Positions 45,890 to 53,900 of a stretch of 64,000 nt of DNA are shown here, piece after piece. Below the pieces are notes generated by a model that saw only the letters and a program-made list of their open reading frames with translations, made no database searches and had not been told where the DNA came from. Location: assembly GCF_044465595.1 (NCBI RefSeq), contig NZ_JBITLV010000002.1, positions 1-64,000 on the forward strand, in the 5' to 3' direction. The translations under genes were made by a program, and so were the position numbers. Origin of the DNA: Spongisporangium articulatum. GTDB lineage: Bacteria > Actinomycetota > Actinomycetes > Actinomycetales > Kineosporiaceae. The number at the start of each line of letters is the position of its first letter. Positions within the stretch are counted from its first letter, which is position 1.

Positions 45890-47512
45890 ATGCCGTCGAT
45901 GCGTGACCTGGTCGCCCGCCACTGCGACCTCGGGTCGACGGACCTCGAATGGCTGCGGCTGCTGGTCGGGGACTGGCAGATGATCTCCGACCTGTCGTTC
46001 GCCGACCTGGTGCTGTGGGTGCCGCGACTGGACGGCGGGTGGGTGGCCGTCGCGCACTGCCGGCCCAGCACCGGCGCCACCGTCTACTACGACGACCTGG
46101 TCGGCACGTTGGTCGACGCCGGGCGCCGCCCGCAGATCGACCGGGCGTTCGCCGAGGTGCGCATCTGCCGGGCCCGCGACCCCGAATGGCTCGACGAGGT
46201 CCCCGTGCGCGAGGAGACGGTGCCCGTGCTGCGCGCGGGCCGGCCGATCGCCGTCCTGTCCCGGCACACCAACCTGTCCGCCGCGCGCACGCCGTCCCGG
46301 CTCGAACTGACCTACATGCAGTGCGCCGACGACCTGGCCCGGATGATCAGCACGGGCGGCTTCCCGATGCCGGACGCCCCCACCGGGATGCGCCGCGGCG
46401 CCCCGCGGGTCGGCGACGGGCTGGTCCGGCTCGACCGGGACGGCGTCGTCACCTACGCCAGCCCGAACGCGGTGTCGGCGCTGCACCGGCTCGGGTACGT
46501 CGAGGACGTGCTCGACCACAACCTGTCCGAGATCGTGACCCCGCTGCTCGACCGCTCCGGCCAGGTCGACGAGACCCTGCCGTTGGTCCTGCTCGGGCGG
46601 GCACCGTGGTTCAGCTACATCGACAGCCGCGGGGCCTCGTTGTCGTTGCGGGCCATCCCGCTGACCATCGAGGGGGAGCGGATCGGGGCCCTGCTGCTGC
46701 TGCGCGAGGTCTCGGAGCTGCGCCGTCGCGAGCGCGAGCTGATGACCAAGGACGCGACGATCCGCGAGGTCCACCACCGGGTGAAGAACAACCTCCAGAC
46801 CGTGGCCGCGCTGCTGCGGTTGCAGGCCCGGCGGATCACCTCGGAGGAGGGGCGGCTGGCGCTGGTCGAGGCCATGCGCCGCGTCGCGACGATCGCCCTC
46901 GTGCACGAGACCCTGTCCGAGGGGCTGGGGGAGAGCGTCGACTTCGACGACGTGGTCGGGCGGACGCTGTCGATGGCCGTCGAGCTGGCCGCGCCGCAGA
47001 TCTCATCGCAGGGCGCGGGCGAGGTGGCCGAGGTCCTGGACACCGGGTCGGTGCCCCGGCGCCCGGTGCGGATCGTGCGCGAGGGTCGGTTCGGTGAGCT
47101 GCGCGCGGAGAACGCGACGCCGCTCGTGCTGGTGATCACCGAGCTGGTCACCAACGCCGTCGAGCACGGCCTGGCGGAGACGGGCGGCACCATCACGGTG
47201 TTGGCGCGGCGGGAGGGCAACGCGCTGCACGTCGAGGTGCGGGATGACGGGGTGGGGGTTCCCGAGGGTTTCGAACCGGGCTCCTCGGGCCTAGGTACGC
47301 AGATCGTGCGCGCCCTGATCAGCGGCGAGATGCAGGGGGCGATCAGCTGGTCGCGCCGCCCCGAGGGCGGGACGGTCGTCGCGGTCGACGTGACGGTGCA
47401 GCCGCCGGGCTCCCGGGACACCGGGTACGACGGCGACCTGGGCGACGGCGACCTGGGCGACGGCGACGAGGAGTTCCAGCAGAACCTGCAGGACGCCGCG
47501 GCCCGGGACTAG
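45890..47512 (+). CDS. PdtaS-like cytosolic sensor histidine kinase
   Basis: A 540-aa soluble kinase. N-terminal GAF-like domain (about 1-155), PAS domain (about 175-280), HisKA_2 domain with EVHHRVKNNLQTVAALLRLQ (the phospho-acceptor is in His295/His296) and a HATPase domain with VITELVTNAVEHGL and DDGVGVPEGF. This order matches PdtaS of Mycobacterium, whose partner PdtaR is an ANTAR antiterminator. No partner gene is adjacent here. The HATPase has an insertion before the N-box, and the C-terminus carries a 15-base repeat encoding DGDLG twice. It is followed by the convergent whiB1-like gene. Confidence 0.88.
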   Translation: MPSMRDLVARHCDLGSTDLEWLRLLVGDWQMISDLSFADLVLWVPRLDGGWVAVAHCRPSTGATVYYDDLVGTLVDAGRRPQIDRAFAEVRICRARDPEWLDEVPVREETVPVLRAGRPIAVLSRHTNLSAARTPSRLELTYMQCADDLARMISTGGFPMPDAPTGMRRGAPRVGDGLVRLDRDGVVTYASPNAVSALHRLGYVEDVLDHNLSEIVTPLLDRSGQVDETLPLVLLGRAPWFSYIDSRGASLSLRAIPLTIEGERIGALLLLREVSELRRRERELMTKDATIREVHHRVKNNLQTVAALLRLQARRITSEEGRLALVEAMRRVATIALVHETLSEGLGESVDFDDVVGRTLSMAVELAAPQISSQGAGEVAEVLDTGSVPRRPVRIVREGRFGELRAENATPLVLVITELVTNAVEHGLAETGGTITVLARREGNALHVEVRDDGVGVPEGFEPGSSGLGTQIVRALISGEMQGAISWSRRPEGGTVVAVDVTVQPPGSRDTGYDGDLGDGDLGDGDEEFQQNLQDAAARD

Positions 47513-47532
47513 CGCGCCGAGACTACAGGCGC

Positions 47533-47546
47533 GCCCGTACCCGGGC
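47533..47546. terminator. Short hairpin between convergent kinase and whiB genes
   Basis: GCCCG-TACC-CGGGC, 5-bp stem, in the 75-base gap between the two stop codons. Likely a weak bidirectional terminator. Confidence 0.35.
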
Positions 47547-47587
47547 CGTGTCGTGCTGGTGGTGCTGAGGTGTGCGGAGGCTCGAAA

Positions 47588-47836
47588 TCAGCCGGCGCGA
47601 CGTGCCCGGGCGTTCCGGCGCTTGAGCGCGCGGCGCTCGTCCTCCGAGAGGCCGCCCCACACGCCCGCGTCCTGACCGCTGTCGAGGGCCCACCGCAGGC
47701 AGGTCTCGACGACGTCGCAGCGACGGCAGACGGCCTTGGCGTCCTCGATCTGCAGGATCGCCGGGCCGGTGTTCCCGATGGGGAAGAACAGCTCGGGGTC
47801 CTCCTCGAGGCAGGCTGCCTTGTGGCGCCAGTCCAT
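47588..47836 (-). CDS. whiB1: WhiB1-like iron-sulfur transcription factor
   Basis: An 82-aa WhiB-family protein. Four cysteines at 9, 37, 40 and 46 (C-x27-C-x2-C-x5-C) bind a [4Fe-4S] cluster. The GVWGG turn follows, and the basic tail RRALKRRNARARRAG contacts DNA. The opening MDWRHKAACLEEDPELFFP is characteristic of WhiB1, an essential, nitric-oxide-sensitive regulator that binds the primary sigma factor. The ATG at 47836 has GGAG upstream and is preferred over 47854. A CRP-like site lies about 200 bases upstream, echoing the CRP control known for mycobacterial whiB1. Confidence 0.92.
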   Translation of the reverse strand: MDWRHKAACLEEDPELFFPIGNTGPAILQIEDAKAVCRRCDVVETCLRWALDSGQDAGVWGGLSEDERRALKRRNARARRAG

Positions 47837-48036
47837 GATCGGCTTACTCCTCACGCCCGAAGGCGATCGTCGTTGGGGGCCCGCCGGGACGGTCCGGTGA
47901 GGGCCATGGCTTCCGCAGCGGCGGCTTCTGGAGAAGCTCCGCTACGAAACGTGTTCGGGGATGGTGCGGTGTTACCAGGGTCTCCGGAAGTCGCGATGCC
48001 GCAACCCGAAGGATTCAACGACTACCCTCACACTCT

Positions 48037-48052
48037 TGTGCCTGCTTTCACA
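48037..48052 (-). promoter_or_regulatory. CRP-like site upstream of whiB1
   Basis: On the minus strand the sequence is TGTGAAAGCAGGCACA, which fits the CRP pattern TGTGA-N6-TCACA with one mismatch. It is the core of the longer dyad CTTGTG-N8-CACAAG (48035-48054). CRP (Rv3676) is known to bind upstream of whiB1 in M. tuberculosis. The site here lies about 200 bases from the start codon. Confidence 0.55.
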
Positions 48053-48408
48053 AGGGTTTTTCGGGTCCGAGTTTGCGTGATCCCGAATCGAGACCTTGCC
48101 TGTGGAGAACAGTAATCGGTCGAGCACGTTGCGTATATACGTTCCTGGTCATCCCGGGGTCGACCGTTCGGTGGTTGCGCCTTCGTCATCCACATGCTGA
48201 TCATCCCGTTAACACGGATGTGACGAGAACGACTCCCGGCTCGCGGTGTGTGAACGCACTCGCCCAACACGTATCCAGTCGTTTCCGCCCCGTTCATCAA
48301 CCTCCTCTCGGCACCATTCATTCCGCCCACATTCGGTCACGCTGCGTAGAAGTGGATGATCGGACGACCCGATCCCGGGGTTCCGGATAACGGTCAAGGC
48401 AGGTCCTG

Positions 48409-48426
48409 AGGTTCCCCTGGGAACCT
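48409..48426. promoter_or_regulatory. Perfect palindrome AGGTTCCC-CT-GGGAACCT
   Basis: An 8-2-8 inverted repeat 19 bases upstream of the ATG at 48445. It would overlap the -35 zone if CAGAAT (48432-48437) is the -10 box. It is operator-like, probably for a dimeric repressor. Confidence 0.5.
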
Positions 48427-48444
48427 GCTGCCAGAATCCGAGGT

Positions 48445-48840
48445 ATGCCCGAACCGGAAGCCGGTGTCCCGGCCGGTGACGCCGCCGTCAGCGTCGCCCT
48501 GCGCCGCGTGGTCGCCGCCCTCGTCGTCCTGGAGGCCCTGCTCCTGCTGGCGGGGGTCGTCGCCCTGGCCTTGAGCGCGGACAGCGCCAACGTGGTGGTG
48601 ATGATCGTCGTGGGGTTGGCGCTGGCCGGCGGGCTCGCCGCGGCGGCGGTGGGCGCGCTGCAGGGGCGGCGCTGGGCGCGCGGGCCGATCCTCACCTGGC
48701 AGCTGGTCCAGGGTGGCATCGCCCTGTCCGTGGTGTTCAGCCCGACCTGGTGGGTGGGCGTGCCACTGCTCGCGATCTCCGTGGTGACGGCGGTGCTGGT
48801 CGCCGGCGGCCGGGTGATCGCCCGCGAGCCGGGCCTCTAG
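48445..48840 (+). CDS. Small four-helix membrane protein, unknown function
   Basis: A 131-aa protein with about four transmembrane helices (about 20-43, 49-69, 82-99 and 104-121) and short charged loops (LQGRRWARGP after helix 2). No enzyme or transporter motif. Similar small membrane proteins with an RRWAR loop are widespread in actinobacteria and unassigned. Start ATG is preceded by a palindromic operator-like site. It converges on the sigF-type gene across a hairpin. Confidence 0.75.
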   Translation: MPEPEAGVPAGDAAVSVALRRVVAALVVLEALLLLAGVVALALSADSANVVVMIVVGLALAGGLAAAAVGALQGRRWARGPILTWQLVQGGIALSVVFSPTWWVGVPLLAISVVTAVLVAGGRVIAREPGL

Positions 48841-48844
48841 GGCG

Positions 48845-48874
48845 CCCGGACGTCGCTCGGCGCGGGACGTCGGG
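48845..48874. terminator. Hairpin between convergent membrane-protein and sigma-factor genes
   Basis: CCC-G-GACGTC (48845-48854) pairs with GACGTCGGG (48866-48874), with one bulged G, in the 37-base gap between two stop codons. Confidence 0.45.
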
Positions 48875-48877
48875 AGC

Positions 48878-49702
48878 TCAGTCCTCCCGCGACAGCTCCT
48901 CGCGCAGCGTCCGCAGGCTCTTGGCCAGCAGCCGCGACACGTGCATCTGGGAGAGCCCGACCTCGGCGGCGATCTTCGACTGCGTCATGCCCCGCCCGAA
49001 CCGCAGGTCGAGGATGCGCTGCTCACGGGCCGGCAGCTGGGCGAGCAGGGGGCGCAGCGTCTCGCGGTTCTCGACGAGTTCGATCCCGGAGTCGATGTCT
49101 CCCTCGAGCCCGCCCGAGCGGGCGCCGATCGCGGACTCGTCCGCGGCAGCCGGCAGCGGCACCGTGACGTAGGCGCCCGCGGTGTCGAGGGCCTCCAGCA
49201 CCAGATCGGCGTCGACGTCGAGGTGGTGCGCGATCTCGTCGATCGTCGGCGAGCGACCCAGCTGGTGGGTGAGGGCCTCGCGGCTCTGGCTCACCCGGCG
49301 TCCGAGTTCCTGGATCCGGCGGGGGATACGCACGGCCCAGCCGCGGTCGCGGAAGTGGCGGCGGATCTCGCCCAGCACGGTCGGCACCGCGAACGTCGTG
49401 AACGAGCCGCGGGTCGGGTCGTACCGGTCGATCGCGTTCATCAGGCCGATGGTGCCGACCTGGACCAGGTCGTCGTAGGGCTCGCCGCGACCCTTGAACC
49501 GCTGCGCGAGGTGGTGCACGAGCGGCAGGTGCTCCTCGACCAGTTCCTGACGTAGGGCCGGGCGCCGCGGATCCGTCAGCGGCATGGCGGCCAGGCGTTC
49601 CAGCCCGCGCACGCGCTCGTCGCGGACCTGCTCGGTGCGCGTCTGCTCGGTGTGCACCGTCGGCTCGGTGCGGTGGTCCGTCCGGGAATGCAGGGCCGTC
49701 AT
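48878..49702 (-). CDS. SigB/SigF-family RNA polymerase sigma factor
   Basis: A 274-aa group 3 sigma factor. Region 2 has PYDDLVQVGTIGLMNAIDRYDP and a promoter-melting helix VLGEIRRHFRDRGWAVRIPR; region 3 has QLGRSPTIDEIAHHLDVD; region 4 has the HTH MTQSKIAAEVGLSQMHVSRL. This is the stress/sporulation SigF-SigB class, kept inactive by an RsbW-type anti-sigma factor. The partner is encoded directly upstream and overlaps by four bases (ATGA). The first 30 residues (HTEQTRTEQVRDERV) are polar and variable. It recognises GTTT/GGGTAT-type promoters in related bacteria. Confidence 0.92.
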   Translation of the reverse strand: MTALHSRTDHRTEPTVHTEQTRTEQVRDERVRGLERLAAMPLTDPRRPALRQELVEEHLPLVHHLAQRFKGRGEPYDDLVQVGTIGLMNAIDRYDPTRGSFTTFAVPTVLGEIRRHFRDRGWAVRIPRRIQELGRRVSQSREALTHQLGRSPTIDEIAHHLDVDADLVLEALDTAGAYVTVPLPAAADESAIGARSGGLEGDIDSGIELVENRETLRPLLAQLPAREQRILDLRFGRGMTQSKIAAEVGLSQMHVSRLLAKSLRTLREELSRED

Positions 49703-50169
49703 GCCCGGGCCGCCTCTCCCGCGCCCGAACCGGTCGGGCCGGTCGAGTCGCTGCGGTGGGTCAGGGCGATCCAGCGGCCGGTGGCGTCCATCCCGCTGCT
49801 GACCTCGTCGACCAGCGCGCGCAGCAGCATCCAGGGATGTCCCTCCTGGAGGGGCCGGTCGCTGCGGGGGCCGGTGATCCGGACGTCCAGCCGCCCCTCG
49901 CGCCCTCGTTGGTCGGTGTCGACGTCCACCCGGAACAGGGCGTGCAGCCAGGAGTCGGGCTGGTGGTGCTGATCGATCAGCAGGGCGCAGGCCTCGTCGA
50001 CGGCGATCCGCAGGTCCTCGATCTCGTCGAGGGTCAGGTCCAACCGGGTCGCGACGCCCACCATCGCGGTGCGGATGACGGCCAGGTAGGCCGGGTCGGC
50101 GGGGACGCGCAGGTCGATGACGTCCTCACCGCGGTCGACGTGCCGGTCGATGCCGAGCGAAAGCGCCAC
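49699..50169 (-). CDS. RsbW/UsfX-like anti-sigma factor kinase
   Basis: A 156-aa GHKL ATPase-fold protein that binds and inhibits the adjacent sigma factor. N-terminal VIDLRVPADPAYLAVIRTAM, N-box-like EDLRIAVDEACALLIDQ at about residue 55, and a final helix HPWMLLRALVDEVSS. Loss of the usual DxGxG G1 loop is common in this subgroup. The GTG at 50169 has GGGAG seven bases upstream; starts at ATG 50289 or 50298 would add a basic, unconserved extension. No anti-anti-sigma (RsbV) gene is adjacent. Confidence 0.85.
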   Translation of the reverse strand: MALSLGIDRHVDRGEDVIDLRVPADPAYLAVIRTAMVGVATRLDLTLDEIEDLRIAVDEACALLIDQHHQPDSWLHALFRVDVDTDQRGREGRLDVRITGPRSDRPLQEGHPWMLLRALVDEVSSGMDATGRWIALTHRSDSTGPTGSGAGEAARA

Positions 50170-50352
50170 ACCTGTCTCCCTGGTCTGCCGACTCGTGGAG
50201 CCGCCGCGCCGGAACAGGCGCAGCAGGCCTCGCGGAGGAGCGTCCTTTTGGTTGCGGTGTGCATTCCCTTCGCTACGGAACGGAAGCATTGTCACCATCG
50301 GAACAGGATAGAACACGTTGAGTGGTGGATGTCGAGCCTCAGAACGACATCG

Positions 50353-50376
50353 ATGCCCCTGAAGCGGTACTGAAAC
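50353..50376 (-). promoter_or_regulatory. Possible SigF/SigB-type promoter of the anti-sigma/sigma operon
   Basis: On the minus strand GTTT (50376-50373) is followed after 14 bases by GGGCAT (50358-50353). It differs in one position from the actinobacterial GTTT-N14-16-GGGTAT pattern. It would make the operon autoregulated. The distance to the anti-sigma GTG is about 180 bases, so the assignment is tentative. Confidence 0.3.
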
Positions 50377-50413
50377 GATGAGGTTGGAACGTCGGCCCAA
50401 GGGGTATGCGTCG

Positions 50414-50914
50414 TCAGCTCGACGAGCCGGCCAGCTGCCGGATCGCGTCGTCCCCGAGCCGCCAGGTACTCCACCCCTCGTGCGGTGCCGCGCCGATGCG
50501 GCGGTAGAACGCATGGGCGGGTTCGTTCCAGTCCAGCACCGTCCACTCGAGGCGAGCGTAGCCCCGTTCGGTGCAGACCCGGGCGAGCGTCGACAGCAGG
50601 GCGCGGCCCAGCCCCAGGGCGCGGTACGTGGGGGAGACGAACAGGTCCTCCAGCCAGATGCCGTGCCGCCCGCGCCAGGTCGAGTAGGTGACGAACCACA
50701 ACGCCATCCCCACCACCGCCGGCCCGTCCCGCCCGTCGACCTCGGCGACGTGGCAGTGCAGTCGCGGCGACGGGCTGAACAGGGCGGCGTGCAGGTCGGC
50801 CGGCGTCGCCTCCACCGCATCGGGTTCGCGCTCGTACTCGGCCAGCTCGCGGATCAAACCGTCGATGGCCGTCACGTCGTCAGGGGTCGCGGGCCGCACC
50901 CGCCAGACGGTCAT
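50414..50914 (-). CDS. GNAT N-acetyltransferase (SSAT/thialysine type)
   Basis: A 166-aa GNAT enzyme. It starts MTVWRVRPATPDDVTAIDGL, with LIRELAEYEREPDAV near residue 22, the acetyl-CoA region LFVSPTYRALGLGRALLSTLA at about residues 95-115, and the end RLEWTVLDWNEPAHAFYRRIGA. These match diamine/thialysine N-acetyltransferases, which acetylate polyamines or related amines. The ATG at 50914 has GGAGGATG upstream and is preferred over 50938. It lies between the FtsK-like gene (upstream, 48 bases away) and the sigma-factor operon on the same strand. Confidence 0.85.
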   Translation of the reverse strand: MTVWRVRPATPDDVTAIDGLIRELAEYEREPDAVEATPADLHAALFSPSPRLHCHVAEVDGRDGPAVVGMALWFVTYSTWRGRHGIWLEDLFVSPTYRALGLGRALLSTLARVCTERGYARLEWTVLDWNEPAHAFYRRIGAAPHEGWSTWRLGDDAIRQLAGSSS

Positions 50915-50962
50915 GCGGCTCATCCTCCCGGTACCCACCGACAGGACCGGAGCAGGGCCCCC

Positions 50963-53900
50963 TCAGCGGTGGTCACCGGGAGGATGCGCGAGCTGGACGG
51001 TGACGACCTCGCCCGGGTGCACGACGACACCCCGGCCGGGGCGCCCGTCACCGGCGCGCGGGGCCAGGCCGAGCAGGCCGGCGTCCGCGGGGGGCAGGTT
51101 TCCGAGCGCGACGCCGCGCCGGGCGGCCCGGCCCTCGGCGAGCGGGCCGCGGAAGGCGGTGACCAGGTCACCCGTGGCGGTAACCAGGACGACCCGGGGC
51201 TCCGGCTTCGCCAGCCGGGCGGTGACGATCTCCTCGGCAGGCGTGCCGCCGAGTTTGGCGGCGTCGTCGACCAGGAGTACTGCGTCGAACGGGACGGTCG
51301 TGGTGCGCGGGTCGACCCGGACGACGGGCACGCCCTGCTGCCGCAGCCCGGCCTCGATCACGGCCAGGACGTTCGTACGCCCGCTGCCGGGCGGGCCGTG
51401 CACGAGCGTCACGCCCGGTCCGTCGAGGCGGAGGAACAGCGTGGTCGCCTCGTCGCCGCCGACCCCCACCGGCACGGCGAGCCCTGCGCCCACCCCCTGA
51501 TCCGGCTCGTGGTCCACCTCGTCGTAGGCGACGGACGCCGGCAGCGGGCGCAGGCGGAACGGGCCCCCGTCAACCGGTGGGCCGGGTTCGACGACCGGCG
51601 GGAGCGCCACCTGAACCTCGACCGGTTGCGCACTGCCCGGCCCGACGTGGAACCCACGCCCCGTCGGCTGCGCCCCGCGGACCACCGGAACGCCGGCCAG
51701 CGCGGCGTCCATCGGGTCGGCGAACCGGAGCACGACGCGATCGGTCACGGTCGTCGACAACTGCCCGGTCAGCACCGACCGGCCCCCGGCCACCAGCACG
51801 TGCACGCCGTGCGCCGACCCTTCGCGCATCAGCGCCACCAGCTCGTCGGTCAGCCGCCCGTGTTCGACGCCCGCCCAGACCGAGGACACCGACTCCCAGC
51901 CGTCGACCAGCAGGACGACGGTCGCCCGGGTCGGGTCGATCGGGCCCACCCGGCGCCGGGCGACGGTCTCCCGCAGCCGGGCCAGCAGCCGCGTCGCGCG
52001 CGGGCCGTCGTCGGCCGGGACCACGGCCCCGCAGTGCGGCAGGGCCTCGAGCTCGGCCAGCCCGGTCGCACCCGCGCCGCCGTCGACCCCGTAGAGATGG
52101 ACGGCGCTCGCCACGTGCTCGTGGGCCAGGGCGCGCGCGACGGTGAGCAACGCCGTCGTCCGCCCCGATCCGGGACCGCCCACCACGGCCAGGTTCCCCC
52201 GGGTGGGGTGCCAGCAGGCCACCCGCTGCGCCTGTTCCTCGGGCTGGTCGGCCAGTCCGAACGCCACCCCGTCCGGGCCGGGCCGCCACGACAGCCGGTC
52301 GGGCAGCGGCGGCTGCCAGGGCGGCGCCGCCGGGGTCAGCCCGAGCCGTGCGGCCGCGCCCTGCATCGCGTCGACCACCGGGTTCCCGCCGTCCACCGGC
52401 TCATCCGGTTCCTCCCGGCCCAGCCGGGCGATCACCTGGAGCCGGTCGTCGAGCCGCTCGAGCGTCACCCCGGTCGCTGCGGAGGTCCCGCCGAGCGCGG
52501 CCACCTGCAGCGCGACAAGTTCCCCCTCGCCGGTGCGGGCCAGCGCCCGGCCCGGGGCGGACGCGGGGATGGACGCCGCGTCGGCCACGCCGAGGATGTC
52601 GTGGCTGTCGCCGGCCTCCTGCACCCGCAACGCGATACGCAGCGACGTGTTGGCCCGGATCTCCGGTGACACCGCCCCCGCCGGCCGTTGCGTGGCCAGC
52701 GCCAGGTGCACCCCCAGGGAACGGCCCAGCCCGGCCACCCGCACCAGGCCGCCGACGAAGTCGGGCAGCTCCTCGGCCAGCACCCGGAACTCGTCGACCA
52801 CCACGACCAGCCGGGGCAGGGCCGGAAGGCGACCGTCGGACAGGCGGAGCCGCTGGTAGGCGGTGACGTCCGGGCAGCCGGTCGCGGCGAGCAGTCGTTC
52901 CCGGCGGCGCAGCTCCGCGCCCAGCGACGTGATGGCCCGTTCGGCCAGGTGGTGGTCGAGGTCCGTCACGACACCCGTCACGTGCGGCAGACCCGCACAC
53001 GCACGAAACGCCGCCCCGCCCTTGTAGTCGACCAGCAGGAACGACACCTCGTCCGGACCGCGGTCGGCCGCCCAGCCGATCACCAGCGACGCCAGCAGGT
53101 GCGACTTCCCGGAGCCCGTCGTCCCGCCGACCAGCAGGTGCGGCCCGTCGCGGACGAGGTCGACGCGGAACGGCTCCCTCAGCGCGCCCGGCCGCACACC
53201 GAGGGTCGCTGTCGGGCCGCGGCCCGGCCCGACCGGCCGGCGCCAGTGCCGGGCCAGGTCGACCGCATCGCCGATGTCCACGCCGTCCGCCCCGCGCAGC
53301 AGGGTCGGCAGCGGTGGGCAGTGCAGGGCCGACGCGCGAGGTGATGCGTCCCGCACGGGAGCCAGCGCCCGGCTGATCCGTTCCGTCCACGCCGGCTCGG
53401 GCAGGTCGAGCGTGACGTCCACCGGCTCCCGGCCCGCCCGGTGCAACCGGGCCGTGACCCCGGCGCCCGGGAGCGCCGTCGTCCCGACCACCACGGTCGC
53501 CGCGCACTCCAACGGCAGCCGGCTCACGTCGTCCGCCAGGCAGATCAGCACCGGGCCGGTCTCACCCGCGGCCAACCAGCCGGCGACCTGTGGCTCGCGC
53601 CGCAGCACCTCCGCACCGTCGAGCAGGACCACCTGTCGCGCAGGCGTTTCCGCGCCTGCGTGCGGCAGCCAGCGCAGCCAGGCCCAGTCCTGCCCCGCGT
53701 GCGCCTGGCGGGCGGTCAACCCGACGTCCAACGGCGAGTGCAGCACCGCCAGCTGACCGAGCAGCGACCGGGCGAGCGCCGCGGCCGTGGCCCGCGACCC
53801 GGCCACGCCCAGCACGCGCACCTCCGACAGGGCCAGGCCGATCGGCACGTCCTCGTGCTGGCGCGCCCGCCCGCCCCGCCGTTCCCGGACGACGGACTCC

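Larger units (their letters stand above)
47837..48444. other. 608-base non-coding region with several regulatory signals
   Basis: No credible gene lies between whiB1 and the membrane protein at 48445. The region is markedly richer in A/T than its neighbours. It contains a CRP-like site (48037-48052), AT-rich spots such as GTATATACG near 48130, and a perfect 8-2-8 palindrome (48409-48426). It probably holds the promoters of both flanking genes. Confidence 0.6.

Noticed and set aside
42083..46906. A 1607-codon open frame on the minus strand opposite gdh and the PdtaS-like gene
   Set aside because: It is antisense to two genes with clear family motifs, spans their boundary, and its translation is low-complexity (His/Gly/Arg/Val-rich), as expected from high-GC codon bias.
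48028..48330. A 100-codon minus-strand open frame in the whiB1 upstream region
   Set aside because: It has no family features, lies in the AT-rich regulatory region and would overlap the CRP-like site.
50384..50408. Plus-strand GTTG-N15-GGGTAT resembling a SigF-type promoter
   Set aside because: It points into the 3' end of the minus-strand GNAT gene with no plus-strand gene downstream.
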